The notes: generated from the letters alone by a model not told the origin. A DNA stretch of 64,000 nucleotides from Pseudomonas gessardii (GCF_001983165.1 NZ_MNPU01000014.1:1-64000), one strand, 5' to 3'. Shown: positions 39,044 to 48,643, numbered from the stretch's first letter. A program made the numbers and translations.

Positions 39044-40225
39044 TTATTCCAGCGCCGCCGCCGGCCCGAAGAACTCATACCGGCTCTGCTTCTCCGGCAC
39101 GCCCAGGGCCTTGAGGTGACGCTTGACCGCACTCATAAAGCCCTTGGGCCCCAGGAAGTAGGCATCCACATCACGCTCCTCGGGTAGCCAGGCCGCCAGT
39201 TGTTCCTGGGTCAGCATGCCGATTTTGTCCGCCGCCGGGCTGACGCCGTCGTCTTCGGCATAGCAGTAGAAGCGCTGCAATTGCGGATGACGTGCAGCCA
39301 GGGCATCAACCCAGTCACGGAACGCATGCACACTGCCATTACGCGCGCAGTGGATAAAATGCACCGGGCGCTCGGTGGCCAAAGCCGCTTCCAGCATCGG
39401 CAAGGTGGGGGTGATGCCCACGCCGCCGCTGATCAGCACCAGGGGTTTGTCGCTGGGCACCAGGGTAAACTCCCCCGACGGCGGGAACAGGTCGATAGTC
39501 GCGCCCACATGCATCTGGTCATGCAGGTAATTGGACACACGCCCGCCCGCTTCGCGCTTGATGCTGATGCGGTACAGGCCGGCATCGGTGCGCGCCGACA
39601 ATGAATAGTTGCGGCGCACTTCTTCGCCATCGATCAGCAGCTTCAAGCCAATGTACTGGCCGGGCTCGGCGGCGAGGATCGGGCCGTTGTCCACCGGGGC
39701 AAAGTACAGGGAGATGATTTCACTGCTCTCCTCCACGCGTTTGACCAGCAAAAACGGGCGCGCCCCGCGCCAGCCGCCAACGGCCTGGGCTTTTTCGTCG
39801 TAGATGGCGCTTTCTGCACCGATCAGGATATCGGCCAACTGACCATAGGCCGCGCCCCACGCGCTCATCACTTCAGGGGTGGCGATTTCGTCGCCCAGCA
39901 CCTCGGAAATCGCCCGCAGCAGGCAGCTGCCGACAATCGGGTAATGCTCCGGGAGGATTTGCAGGGCCACGTGCTTGTTGATGATCTTGGCCACCAGGTC
40001 GCCCAACTGATCCAGTTGGTCGATATGCCGGGCGTACATCAGCACGCCATTAGCCAGGGCCCGGGGCTGGTCGCCGCTGGCCTGGTGGGCCTGGTTGAAC
40101 AGCGGGCGTACTTCGGGGTACTCGGACAGCATCATGCGGTAGAAGTGGGTGATCAGGGCTTCGCCACCGCTTTCGAGCAGTGGCACAGTGGACTTGACGA
40201 TGGCACGGTCTTGAACGCTAAGCAT
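39044..40225 (-). CDS. hmp: flavohaemoglobin, nitric oxide dioxygenase
   Basis: 393 residues. A globin domain (1-140) has the proximal His in IINKHVALQILPEHYPIVG. It is fused to a ferredoxin-reductase-type FAD domain (about 150-260; RNYSLSARTD binds FAD) and an NAD(P)H domain (SGGVGITPTLPML; FLGPKGFM). It oxidises NO to nitrate. The P. aeruginosa counterpart is called fhp. Divergent from a NorR-type sigma-54 activator, which is the expected regulator. Confidence 0.97.
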   Translation of the reverse strand: MLSVQDRAIVKSTVPLLESGGEALITHFYRMMLSEYPEVRPLFNQAHQASGDQPRALANGVLMYARHIDQLDQLGDLVAKIINKHVALQILPEHYPIVGSCLLRAISEVLGDEIATPEVMSAWGAAYGQLADILIGAESAIYDEKAQAVGGWRGARPFLLVKRVEESSEIISLYFAPVDNGPILAAEPGQYIGLKLLIDGEEVRRNYSLSARTDAGLYRISIKREAGGRVSNYLHDQMHVGATIDLFPPSGEFTLVPSDKPLVLISGGVGITPTLPMLEAALATERPVHFIHCARNGSVHAFRDWVDALAARHPQLQRFYCYAEDDGVSPAADKIGMLTQEQLAAWLPEERDVDAYFLGPKGFMSAVKRHLKALGVPEKQSRYEFFGPAAALE

Positions 40226-40271
40226 GGGAGACTCCTGAGCCTTTGAGGCTTCTGACTGACTGCCTTGTGAT

Positions 40272-40289
40272 ACTCAGTATTCATGCCAA
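40272..40289 (-). promoter_or_regulatory. candidate sigma-54 promoter for hmp
   Basis: On the minus strand TTGGCATGAATACTGAGT resembles the -24/-12 consensus TGGCAC-N5-TTGC. The GG element is good, while the -12 GC is GA. It lies about 47-64 bp before the hmp start, and the divergent gene encodes a sigma-54 activator, which is why it is listed. Confidence 0.45.
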
Positions 40290-40329
40290 CTAATAATTCG
40301 TTATTTATCAATAGGTTAATTTAAAAGTA

Positions 40330-40367
40330 GTCAATATGACTTCCTACACCTTATAGTCATTAGGACT
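40330..40367. promoter_or_regulatory. NorR-type enhancer sites
   Basis: GTCA-ATA-TGAC at 40330-40340 is an exact match to the NorR consensus GTCA-N3-TGAC. A related AGTC-ATTAG-GACT lies at 40355-40367. Both are in the hmp-norR intergenic region, upstream of the hmp promoter and close to the norR start. Confidence 0.65.
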
Positions 40368-40380
40368 ACAAGGAGTCATT

Positions 40381-41922
40381 ATGACTGCACACTCCCTGCT
40401 CACGACCCTACTGCCACTGGTGGCCGACCTGTCCCGCGAACTGCCGGAAGGCGAGCGCTACCGACGCCTGCTGCAAGCCATGCGCACCCTGCTGCCGTGC
40501 GATGCCGCCGCGCTGTTGCGCCTGGACGGCGAATGGCTGGTGCCGCTGGCCGTGGACGGCCTGAGCCCGGACACCCTGGGCCGACGCTTCAAGATCAGCG
40601 AACATCCGCGCTTTGAGGTGCTGTTGAGCAGCCCCGGCCCGACCCGTTTCGACAGCGACAGCGAACTGCCCGACCCCTACGACGGCCTGGTCGATGGCCT
40701 GCACGGGCACCTGGAGGTCCACGACTGCATGGGCTGCCCGCTGTTTGTCGACGACCGACCCTGGGGCCTGCTGACCCTGGATGCCCTGGACATCGAACGT
40801 TTCGAGCGCGTGGAGCTGGACGCCTTGCAGGCCTTTGCCAGCCTCGCCGCCGCCACGGTCAATGTGGCCGAACGCATGGAACACCTGGCCCTGCGCGCCG
40901 AGGACGAACACCAGCGCGCCGAAATCTATCGCCAGGCCAGCGGCCAGCAGCACAAGGAAATGATCGGCCAGAGCAAGACCCACAAGCGCCTGGTGGACGA
41001 AATCAAGCTGGTGGGCGGCAGCGACCTGACCGTGTTAATCACCGGCGAGACCGGGGTGGGCAAGGAACTGGTGGCCCAGGCCATTCATGCGGCCTCGCCC
41101 CGTTCTGAAAAACCGCTGATCAGCCTCAACTGCGCCGCGCTCCCGGAAACCCTGGTGGAAAGCGAGCTGTTCGGCCATGTGCGCGGCGCCTTTACCGGCG
41201 CGCTGAACGAGCGCCGGGGCAAGTTCGAGCTGGCCAACGGCGGCACCTTGTTCCTCGATGAAGTGGGTGAGTTGTCGCTGACGGTCCAGGCCAAGCTGTT
41301 GCGGGTGTTGCAAAGCGGGCAGTTGCAGCGGTTGGGTTCGGATAAGGAGCATCAAGTGGACGTGCGCCTGATCGCCGCCACCAACCGCGACCTGGCCGAA
41401 GAGGTGCGCAACGGCCGCTACCGCGCCGACTTCTATCACCGTTTGAGCGTATACCCCCTGCAAGTCCCGGCCTTGCGTGAACGCGGGCGCGATGTGCTGC
41501 TACTGGCGGGGTTTTTCCTTGAGCAGAACCGCTCACGCATGGGCCTGGGCAGCCTGCGCCTGACCAGCGATGCCCAGGCGGCGTTGCTGGCTTATGGCTG
41601 GCCCGGGAATGTGCGGGAGCTGGAACACTTGATTGGCCGCAGCGCGTTGAAGGCCCTGGGCAATTGTCGGGAGCGGCCGAAGATCCTCAGCCTCAGTGCC
41701 AAGGACCTGGACTTGCCCAATGAGTCTGCGCCCTTGATAGAAGAGCCCGCCGAGATCGCGGTGGTGACCGGCGATCTGCGCCAGGCGACCGAGCACTACC
41801 AACGGCAAGTCATCGGCGCCTGCCTGGAACGCCACCAGCACAACTGGGCCAGCGCCGCCCGCGAACTGGGCCTGGACCGTGCCAACCTGGGGCGCATGGC
41901 CAAGCGCCTGGGCCTGAAGTAA
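40381..41922 (+). CDS. norR: NorR/FhpR nitric-oxide-responsive sigma-54 activator
   Basis: 513 residues. A GAF sensor domain (about 20-170) is followed by an AAA+ domain with Walker A GETGVGKE, the sigma-54 contact loop GAFTGA and Walker B GGTLFLDEVGEL. A Fis-type HTH sits at the C-terminus (NWASAARELGLDRANLGRMA). NO binds a non-haem iron in the GAF domain of NorR and releases the ATPase. It is divergent from the flavohaemoglobin gene; in P. aeruginosa the equivalent is FhpR. Confidence 0.94.
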   Translation: MTAHSLLTTLLPLVADLSRELPEGERYRRLLQAMRTLLPCDAAALLRLDGEWLVPLAVDGLSPDTLGRRFKISEHPRFEVLLSSPGPTRFDSDSELPDPYDGLVDGLHGHLEVHDCMGCPLFVDDRPWGLLTLDALDIERFERVELDALQAFASLAAATVNVAERMEHLALRAEDEHQRAEIYRQASGQQHKEMIGQSKTHKRLVDEIKLVGGSDLTVLITGETGVGKELVAQAIHAASPRSEKPLISLNCAALPETLVESELFGHVRGAFTGALNERRGKFELANGGTLFLDEVGELSLTVQAKLLRVLQSGQLQRLGSDKEHQVDVRLIAATNRDLAEEVRNGRYRADFYHRLSVYPLQVPALRERGRDVLLLAGFFLEQNRSRMGLGSLRLTSDAQAALLAYGWPGNVRELEHLIGRSALKALGNCRERPKILSLSAKDLDLPNESAPLIEEPAEIAVVTGDLRQATEHYQRQVIGACLERHQHNWASAARELGLDRANLGRMAKRLGLK

Positions 41923-41950
41923 CGCGGATCACCCTGTAAACGCGGACTTA

Positions 41951-42041
41951 TGTGGGAGCGGGCTTGCTCGCGATAGCGTTGGATCAGCCAATACATGTGT
42001 TGCCTGACGCACCGCTATCGCGAGCAAGCCCGCTCCCACAT
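41951..42041. repeat. REP doublet (type GGGCTTGCTCGCGAT)
   Basis: Two inverted units TGTGGGAGCGGGCTTGCTCG and CGAGCAAGCCCGCTCCCACA across about 40 bp, in the convergent gap between norR and the DMT gene. It differs from the doublet at 32518 by CTCG in place of CCCG. Confidence 0.92.
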
Positions 42042-42952
42042 TAGATCTGTTTCGCTTCCAAACACGTATTCACAGGCGCCGCTACCCGCGGCTTACGAAA
42101 CACCAACACATTCCCCAGCATCACCAACACCAACCCGGCCAGCGCCGGGGCGGTCCATTGGTAGCCCTCGAACAGCGCCGAGACGTTCAGTGCCACCACC
42201 GGGAACAGCACCGTGCAATACGCCGCCCGCTCCGGGCCCATGCGGCCGACCAGGGTCAGGTACGCGGTAAAGCCGATCACCGAACCGGGGATCACCAGGT
42301 ACAGCAACGAGCCGATGTAGCGGGTGTTCCACTCCATCTCAAATGGAATGCCCTGCACTACGCAGTACAGCGCCAGCATCGACGCACCATAGGCCATACC
42401 CCAGGCGTTGGTGGTCAACGGCCTGAGCCCGGCTTTCTGTTGCAGGCTCGACAGCATATTGCCCGCCGAGAAGCACAGGGTGCCCAACAGGGCCAGGCCC
42501 AGGCCCAGCAGTGTCTCGGGGCTGGCGGTGTGCCCGGCCAGTTCCGGCCAGAACAGCAAGCCCAGGCCCAGCAGCCCGAGACCACCGCCCAGCAAGACAT
42601 TGCGCGCAACTTTCTGGCCGAAGAACACCCGGGCATTCAACGCATTCCACAGTGTCGCGGTGGAGAACACCACGGCCACCAGGCCACTGGGGATCCACTG
42701 GCTGGCCGTGAGAAAGCACATGAAATTCACACAAAACAGGCACAGGCCCTGGGCCAGGCAGATCAGGTGCCCACGGCGGTTCATCACCTGCAGTTTGCGA
42801 CTGAGCAGCAGCAACCCAAACAGCACCAGCGCCGCCAGGCCGAAGCGATAGACAATCGAGACCGGAATTTCCACCACGCCCAATTGCCACTTGAGGGCAA
42901 TCCAGGTAGTGCCCCAGATCAGCACGGTCAGTAAGTACAAGGATAGGTTCAT
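42041..42952 (-). CDS. DMT superfamily transporter (EamA)
   Basis: 303 residues from the ATG at 42952; a longer frame adds about 49 non-hydrophobic residues and is unlikely. Ten membrane helices in two EamA repeats, starting MNLSLYLLTVLIWGTTWIAL. It is probably an exporter of amino acids or metabolites. Divergent from an AraC-type gene that likely regulates it. Confidence 0.9.
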   Translation of the reverse strand: MNLSLYLLTVLIWGTTWIALKWQLGVVEIPVSIVYRFGLAALVLFGLLLLSRKLQVMNRRGHLICLAQGLCLFCVNFMCFLTASQWIPSGLVAVVFSTATLWNALNARVFFGQKVARNVLLGGGLGLLGLGLLFWPELAGHTASPETLLGLGLALLGTLCFSAGNMLSSLQQKAGLRPLTTNAWGMAYGASMLALYCVVQGIPFEMEWNTRYIGSLLYLVIPGSVIGFTAYLTLVGRMGPERAAYCTVLFPVVALNVSALFEGYQWTAPALAGLVLVMLGNVLVFRKPRVAAPVNTCLEAKQI

Positions 42953-43089
42953 GGCGCACTCCGGTGGTTGAGCCACAGTGTCGCCCCGCCTTGCTGCCGG
43001 GCACTTGCAGATTCTTGCGCTTTTGTCGGGCCGGGGGCTCACAGCGCCGGCCGCCGGGAGTAGGATGCAAGGCGTCGGAGAGAGCCCCC

Positions 43090-43965
43090 ATGTCTGCACT
43101 GGAAAACCTGCAAGTCTTCAAAGCCCTGAACAGCTCGCCCAACGCTCGCCTGGAGCTGTGCGCCGAGCTCGGCGATGGCTTGTCCGCCGCTTTATGGAGC
43201 AACCACCACGACGCCCAGGATTACCAGGCCCCCAGCCATCACACGTTGTCCTGCTATGTGGGCGGTGGCACCGGGACGTTCCGCCGTGGCCAGCCCGGCA
43301 CCAAGGGTGGCCCCGACAAATTGTGCATCCTGCCCGCCGAACATCAGTCGGCGTGGGTGATCAACGGCGAAATCCGCCTGGCCCATGTGTATTTCAGCCC
43401 GGAGCAATTCGCCCTCGGTTGTATCACCCTGCTGGACCGCGAACCCCGTGCCCTGCAACTGCGTGAAAGCACCTTCCTCGAAGACCCGCAGCAAGCGCGG
43501 CGCTTTCACCAGTTGATCCGTCTCAATTGGCAGGAGCCGGCCGAACGCCTACTGACCAGTAGCCTGGCCTTTGAAATGCTCAACCACGCCTTGCTCAGCC
43601 AGGTTGGCCTGCGTGAAGGGTTGCGGGTCAAGGGCGGGCTGGCAGCGCACCAGCGCCGGCAGTTGGTGGACTATATCGAGCAGCAACTGGCCGAGCCGAT
43701 CAGCCTGGGGCAACTGGCGGGGCTGTGCGCCTTGTCGCAATACCACTTTGCGCGGATGTTTCGCGAAAGCTTCGGCCTGCCGCCCCATCAATATGTCCTG
43801 GCCCGCCGCCTGGCGCGGGCCCAGGCCCTGTTGCGCAGCGGCTCATTGGCCCTGGGGGAGATTGCCCTGGCGTGCGGGTTCTCCAGCGCCAGCCACTTTA
43901 CCAACCGGTTTCGCCAGGCGATGGGGGCGACACCGGGGGAGTATCGGCAGGCGTTCCAACCCTAG
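43090..43965 (+). CDS. AraC family transcriptional regulator
   Basis: 291 residues from the ATG at 43090, preceded by GGAGAGAG. An N-terminal cupin-like ligand domain (about 1-170) is followed by two helix-turn-helix motifs (PISLGQLAGLCALSQYHFAR; LGEIALACGFSSASHFTNRF). It is divergent from the DMT exporter with 137 bp between them. Confidence 0.92.
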   Translation: MSALENLQVFKALNSSPNARLELCAELGDGLSAALWSNHHDAQDYQAPSHHTLSCYVGGGTGTFRRGQPGTKGGPDKLCILPAEHQSAWVINGEIRLAHVYFSPEQFALGCITLLDREPRALQLRESTFLEDPQQARRFHQLIRLNWQEPAERLLTSSLAFEMLNHALLSQVGLREGLRVKGGLAAHQRRQLVDYIEQQLAEPISLGQLAGLCALSQYHFARMFRESFGLPPHQYVLARRLARAQALLRSGSLALGEIALACGFSSASHFTNRFRQAMGATPGEYRQAFQP

Positions 43966-44000
43966 AGGCCCGACACAAAACCAATGTGGGAGATACTTGT

Positions 44001-44090
44001 GTGGGAGCGGGCTTGCTCGCGATAGCGGTGTGCCAGTCACCCGATGCATTGGCAGACCTACCGCCATCGCGAGCAAGCCCGCTCCCACAT
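44001..44090. repeat. REP doublet (type GGGCTTGCTCGCGAT)
   Basis: GTGGGAGCGGGCTTGCTCG ... CGAGCAAGCCCGCTCCCAC across about 40 bp, in the convergent gap between the AraC gene and dacB. Same subtype as the doublet at 41951. Confidence 0.92.
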
Positions 44091-44104
44091 TTTTTGATCG
44101 GGTT

Positions 44105-45559
44105 TCAATCCAGGCGTTGCGCCAGGACCACGGCCAGTCGATCTTCCAACGCCTTGATCCGACTGCCCTCCACCACATAGTTATTGGTCAACATCGAAAA
44201 CACCAACCGCCGCCCATCCGCATCAGTGATGTAACCCGTCAACGAAGACACCCCACCCATCGACCCCGTCTTGGCCCGCAGGTTGTTTTGCGCCGCTGTC
44301 CCACGCAGGCGGTAACGCAGGCTGCCGCCGTCCAGGCGATCCGGGTTGCCGGCGATGGGCAGCGCGGCGTACCAGGCGTTGAACCACGGCTGTTTGCCCA
44401 TGGCCAGCAACAGATCGGTGAAGTGCTGCGCCGACATCAGGTTACGTCGCGACAACCCCGAGCCATCCACCTGGTTCAACGTTGCCGGGTCCAGGCCCTG
44501 GCGCTTGAGAAAGCCGGCCACCGCCGCAACCCCGGCTGCCGCCGTACCGGCATTCGCCTGCTGGCGCCCCATGGCCTTGAGCAATGCTTCGGCCATGCTG
44601 TTGTTGGACAGTTTGAGCAAGGGCCTGATCAATGCCTGCAAGGGTGCCGATTCGTGCACGGCCAGCACGGTTGCCGTCGCCGGACTCACGCCGCCGATCA
44701 CCCGCCGCCCCTGCACCGTGATGCCCTGCTCTGCCAAAGCCCGCTCAAACAGATTGGCCACCAGTTGCGTCGGCTCCCACACGCTGACCCACTGACGACT
44801 TTGCGTCCCCGGTTTCAAGGCGCCACTGAGGCGCAGCAAGTTGCTGCCATGCTGGCGATTGAGCCCATAGCTGTTGCCCGGGCCGCTGACCGCCAGGTTA
44901 CTCAGCTGCACATAATCGGTAGGTGGGCTGAGGGTGACGCCCAGCGGCTGGCCGACCGTCGCGGGTGCCCTGGCCGTGACGATCAAGGTGCCCGCATCAA
45001 AATCGGCATTGGGCGACACGGTCAGCGCGGAAATCTGTGCGCCGTAATACTTGTCTTCGTCATCGTGGGCCCAATCCACCCCCAGGCGCTCGGCGTCGAA
45101 CCAACTGTCATCGAACACCAGGTCGCCCTCGATCTGCCGGATCCCCTGCGCGGCCAGGCTCGCCGCCAGGGCCTGGTAGTCCGCCCACTGGATCGTCGGG
45201 TCGCCCAGGCCCCGCAGGTACAGGTTGCCCAGCAGGCGCGCGCCCTGTTGGCGGCCATTGCTCAACAATTGCGTAGAAAACCGATACTGCGGGCCCAGCA
45301 CATCCATGGCCGCCGCCGTGGTCAGCAGTTTCAGGCTGGAGGCCGGCACCAGCCGCGTGCGCGGGTTGTGCTGGTACAGCGTGCTGCCACTGCGGGCATC
45401 ACGCACCATCAATGAAACGCTGGCACCGGCCAGGGCCGGGTCGGCCAGCAATTGGTCCAGCGCCTGCTCGCGGGTGTTTGAAGGCGTGGCACAGCCACCC
45501 AATAACAGGCTCACGCCCACCAGCATTGCACTGGTATGTATCCATCGTCCCCACTGCAT
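44105..45559 (-). CDS. dacB: D-alanyl-D-alanine carboxypeptidase/endopeptidase (PBP4)
   Basis: 484 residues, peptidase family S13. A lipobox LLLGGCA near residue 25 suggests a lipoprotein. The serine is in PASSLKLLTTAAA (SxxK), the second motif is LSNNSMAE (SxN) and the third is KTGSMGGVSS. It trims or cleaves peptidoglycan cross-links in the periplasm. A GTG two codons earlier is also possible as the start. Confidence 0.94.
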   Translation of the reverse strand: MQWGRWIHTSAMLVGVSLLLGGCATPSNTREQALDQLLADPALAGASVSLMVRDARSGSTLYQHNPRTRLVPASSLKLLTTAAAMDVLGPQYRFSTQLLSNGRQQGARLLGNLYLRGLGDPTIQWADYQALAASLAAQGIRQIEGDLVFDDSWFDAERLGVDWAHDDEDKYYGAQISALTVSPNADFDAGTLIVTARAPATVGQPLGVTLSPPTDYVQLSNLAVSGPGNSYGLNRQHGSNLLRLSGALKPGTQSRQWVSVWEPTQLVANLFERALAEQGITVQGRRVIGGVSPATATVLAVHESAPLQALIRPLLKLSNNSMAEALLKAMGRQQANAGTAAAGVAAVAGFLKRQGLDPATLNQVDGSGLSRRNLMSAQHFTDLLLAMGKQPWFNAWYAALPIAGNPDRLDGGSLRYRLRGTAAQNNLRAKTGSMGGVSSLTGYITDADGRRLVFSMLTNNYVVEGSRIKALEDRLAVVLAQRLD

Positions 45560-45705
45560 CAACACGTCCCGGCCATCATCAAAGAGCGCAACGCTAGCAG
45601 CTCAGGCCGCCAGCGTCATCGCCTGCAATAGCCCGGCAGCCCGTCCGACGATTCTGCGCGTGGGTGATCCTGGGATTCAGGCGGCGTGGTGATCATCAAC
45701 GGGGT

Positions 45706-46032
45706 TCAGAGGGTCGCCAAAGCCGCAACGGGGCTGGCCAGCAACCCCACGCCCGCCAGGATCAAGGCCAGCCTTGGCCGATACGGCAACAGCAACACCA
45801 GCAACAGCCCACTGAGCATCAATACCGCGCACCAGTCCACCAGGCCCCGGCTCCAGCCGGCCAAGTGCACCGCCGGCCAGATCGACAGCCCCAACAGCAA
45901 CCACCCAGCCACGCGCAACCCCAGGCGCCGCGGTGGCGAGGGCTTGCTGTGCAGCAACTCGCCGTGGTGACGGTCCAGGGACAGGCACAGCGCAACAAAG
46001 CCTGCGTAGCACAGCAACAAGGCCAGCAACAT
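45706..46032 (-). CDS. DUF3325 family membrane protein
   Basis: 108 residues with three or four membrane helices (MLLALLLCYAGFVALCLSLD; GWLLLGLSIWPAVHLAG). It resembles DUF3325 proteins that accompany PepSY iron-reductase genes in siderophore loci. Its start overlaps the PepSY gene stop by one base (TGATG), so it is translationally coupled. Confidence 0.82.
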   Translation of the reverse strand: MLLALLLCYAGFVALCLSLDRHHGELLHSKPSPPRRLGLRVAGWLLLGLSIWPAVHLAGWSRGLVDWCAVLMLSGLLLVLLLPYRPRLALILAGVGLLASPVAALATL

Positions 46033-47606
46033 CAGTGCACCTCGCCTTTAAGGGCCAGTGGGCGGGTGCGCTCGGCCCGGGGTTGAGGGGCGCTGCGCAG
46101 CTGCATCTTCCACGCGGCCCAGGCCAGGAACACACCGCTGCCCAGGCAGGTCAGGTCAAAGCCGGCCATGGCCCAGTCGCCCTTGGCCAGCGATACGCCC
46201 AGGTGCTCGGACGTGGTCAACGCGTTGAGCAGCGGCACGCCGATAAACAGCACGGCGCCCAGGCCCAGTTGCTCGACCCAGGCCCGGCGGCCACGACGCA
46301 GCATGGCGTGGAGCAGGGTCAGGCCCCAGGCGATAAAGAAGCTCTGCACTTCCCAGTCCGAGCGCTCGGCGAAGGTCGCCGGCAGCAGGCGATTGGCCCA
46401 GAAAAACACGGCGATGGCGATGACCAGCCCGGACATGCTGGCAATGTTCAGCACTTCCACCAGGCGCAACTCAAACGGCATCACTCCAGTTTTTACATGC
46501 TTGAGCTGACGCTTGCCCAGCCAGATCACCAGGCCAGTACCAATCATCGCCGTGCCCGCCAGGCCGCAGATAAAGTACAACCAACGCAACACCGGGCCAG
46601 CGAAATGGCCCATGTGCAGGCCATAGAAGCTGCCGCTGATCGCCATTGGCAGCGACTGTTCGGCACTCACCCGCAGCAATTGGCCGGTGGTGCCATTAAA
46701 GGACACGGTGCTGCCGAAATCATGCACCACCCGGTCGGAGCCGGCGCGGGAGACATTGACCGAGGCATTCACATCGCCAGGGTTGTTCACCGCCAGCCGC
46801 CCCACATGCCCACCGTCCCACTGCGCCCGCGCCTGTTCCACCAGCGGCGCCAGGGGCAGCAGTTTGCCCGGCTGGCCAAGGGCTGGCGCGTTGTTGGTGG
46901 CCGGGAACAGTTCATTGAAGAAGGCGCGGGTGCCGCCGTCATAGGACGCAAGGATGCTGGCGGGCATGACCATGGTCATGAAGATCACCAGGCTGCTGTA
47001 GGTGATCATCAGGTGGAACGGCAACACCAGCACGCCGACTGCATTGTGCCCATCGAGCCAGGAGCGCTGGCCCTTGCGCGGGCGGAAGGTGAAAAAATCC
47101 TTGAAGATTTTCTTGTGGGTGATGATCCCGGTAATCAGCGCGACCAACATCACCATCGCCGCGATGGTCGACAACCAGCGGCCCCAGGGGTGGGGCATCT
47201 GCAACTGGAAGTGGAACCGGTAGAAGAACTCGCCGCCCATGGTTTCCCGGGCCTGGAGTTGTTCGCCGGAGACCGGGTCGAGCATTTTCTCGATGAAATT
47301 GCCGCGCCGGCCGGGGTCGACCTGGTCTTGCCACATCACCGACAAACCGGGGTCGCGGCTGTTGGGCAGGCCGATAAACCACCGCGCCGCCGTCGGGGCG
47401 TGCTGTTCCAGGTAGCGTTGCGCCACGGCCACGCTGCGCCCATCGTCCACCGTATGCGCTGGCACTTCCGGTTGCATCCAGTGGGTGATTTCGCCCTTGA
47501 AGTAAGCCAGGGTGCCGGTGAGGAAAATCGCGAACAGCAACCAGCCGAAGATCAACCCGGTCCAGGTGTGCAACCAGGCCATGGCCTGACGGAAACCCTC
47601 TTTCAT
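46032..47606 (-). CDS. PepSY-associated transmembrane protein (putative ferric-siderophore reductase)
   Basis: 524 residues from the ATG at 47606, overlapping the upstream DUF3649 stop as ATGA. PepSY_TM family with about four to five membrane helices (WLHTWTGLIFGWLLFAIFL near the N-terminus; His in HTWTG and HLMITYSS) and periplasmic PepSY regions. Related proteins (FpvG, FoxB, PiuB type) use membrane haem to reduce iron released from siderophores. The setting beside a fecIRA-type system supports an iron role. Confidence 0.87.
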   Translation of the reverse strand: MKEGFRQAMAWLHTWTGLIFGWLLFAIFLTGTLAYFKGEITHWMQPEVPAHTVDDGRSVAVAQRYLEQHAPTAARWFIGLPNSRDPGLSVMWQDQVDPGRRGNFIEKMLDPVSGEQLQARETMGGEFFYRFHFQLQMPHPWGRWLSTIAAMVMLVALITGIITHKKIFKDFFTFRPRKGQRSWLDGHNAVGVLVLPFHLMITYSSLVIFMTMVMPASILASYDGGTRAFFNELFPATNNAPALGQPGKLLPLAPLVEQARAQWDGGHVGRLAVNNPGDVNASVNVSRAGSDRVVHDFGSTVSFNGTTGQLLRVSAEQSLPMAISGSFYGLHMGHFAGPVLRWLYFICGLAGTAMIGTGLVIWLGKRQLKHVKTGVMPFELRLVEVLNIASMSGLVIAIAVFFWANRLLPATFAERSDWEVQSFFIAWGLTLLHAMLRRGRRAWVEQLGLGAVLFIGVPLLNALTTSEHLGVSLAKGDWAMAGFDLTCLGSGVFLAWAAWKMQLRSAPQPRAERTRPLALKGEVH

Positions 47607-47905
47607 GGCTGTGCCATCCAGTAGGCCAGGCCAGCCAGGGTGGCCAGTATCGCGCAGGGCACCAGCACGCCAAACCAGGCGCGGGCCGCACTGCGGCAGG
47701 CAAAGCACCAGATCACCGCCAGCAGGTAGAACACAAAGGAACTGAGCATGCCGCTGACCACGGCATCGACACGGGCGATGGGCAGCCACAAGGTCAGGCA
47801 CACGCTGGCCAGGGACGCCAGCCCATAACCGCCGACAACAGCCGCCAGCAGCCGCGACGTCACACCGAGCCGATAGGAAAGAGGAAGGGATGCTTTGCTT
47901 TTCAT
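47603..47905 (-). CDS. DUF3649 family membrane protein
   Basis: 100 residues with three membrane helices (LAAVVGGYGLASLASVCLTL; FVFYLLAVIWCFACR). First gene of the three-gene iron-reductase operon, which begins just beside a Fur box. Its function is unknown apart from this association. Confidence 0.82.
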   Translation of the reverse strand: MKSKASLPLSYRLGVTSRLLAAVVGGYGLASLASVCLTLWLPIARVDAVVSGMLSSFVFYLLAVIWCFACRSAARAWFGVLVPCAILATLAGLAYWMAQP

Positions 47906-47937
47906 GCCAGTGGCACCTGGTTTATCAGGGGCTGGAG

Positions 47938-47956
47938 TTTAATGATAATTATTCTT
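47938..47956. promoter_or_regulatory. Fur box
   Basis: TTTAATGATAATTATTCTT matches 14 of 19 positions of the Fur consensus GATAATGATAATCATTATC. It lies between the divergent DUF3649-PepSY-DUF3325 operon and the fecI-like gene and could repress both under iron-replete conditions. Confidence 0.75.
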
Positions 47957-48145
47957 ATAAGCAAAAGAGAACGGATGAAGCGGGCACCACAATCAAATGT
48001 GGGGCCAGCTCCCACACAAGCCAGCCCACAAGGTTCTGTGGCGACGATAAAAGCGGCTATCGGTCTTATGCAGATTGCCGAATGCCACCCGCCACCCTAC
48101 AATGCGAACAATTCTCGTTATCTAACGCATGCAGATGCTGCCGGA

Positions 48146-48643
48146 GTGCTCGCGTTGCGGCCGTCCAATCCTGTCGAAGTCCTGTATCACGACCATCACC
48201 ACTGGCTGACCGGCTGGTTGCGACGCAAGCTCGGCTGCCCGCACAGCGCCGCCGACCTGGCCCAGGACACGTTTATCCGGGTATTGATCGCCCGCGAAAC
48301 CCCGACGCTGATCGAACCCCGCGCCTTCCTCACCACCATCGCCAAGCGCGTGCTGTTCAACCACTACCGCCGCCAGGACCTGGAGCGCGCCTACCTCAAT
48401 GCCCTGGCGCAAATGCCCGAGTTCGCCGCCCCATCGGAAGAAGAGCGGGCCATTATCCTGCAAACCCTGATGGAGCTGGACCAGTTGCTCGATGGCTTGC
48501 CCGTGCCGGTCAAGCGCGCCTTCCTGCTGGCCCAGCTCGACGGCCTGACCTACGCACAAATCGCCGTCGAACTGGGGATTTCCATCGCCACCGTCAAACG
48601 TCATCTGAGTAAAGCCGCCATGCGCTGCTATTTCGCCCTATGA
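48146..48643 (+). CDS. ECF sigma factor, FecI family
   Basis: About 165 residues if started at the GTG at 48146. The frame is open up to 47942 and an ATG lies at 48068, but the earliest codons overlap the Fur box and family length favours a start near 48146. Region 2 is HHWLTGWLRRKLGCPHSAAD followed by LAQDTFIRVLIA. Region 4 is LPVPVKRAFLLAQLDGLTYA followed by ELGISIATVKRHLSKA. It directs transcription of the receptor gene when the FecR-like protein relays the ligand signal. ATGA overlap with fecR. Confidence 0.9.
   Translation: MLALRPSNPVEVLYHDHHHWLTGWLRRKLGCPHSAADLAQDTFIRVLIARETPTLIEPRAFLTTIAKRVLFNHYRRQDLERAYLNALAQMPEFAAPSEEERAIILQTLMELDQLLDGLPVPVKRAFLLAQLDGLTYAQIAVELGISIATVKRHLSKAAMRCYFAL

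Noticed and set aside
48104..48122. Second Fur-like site just before the sigma-factor start
   Set aside because: Only 12 of 19 positions fit the consensus by eye; weaker than the site at 47938.
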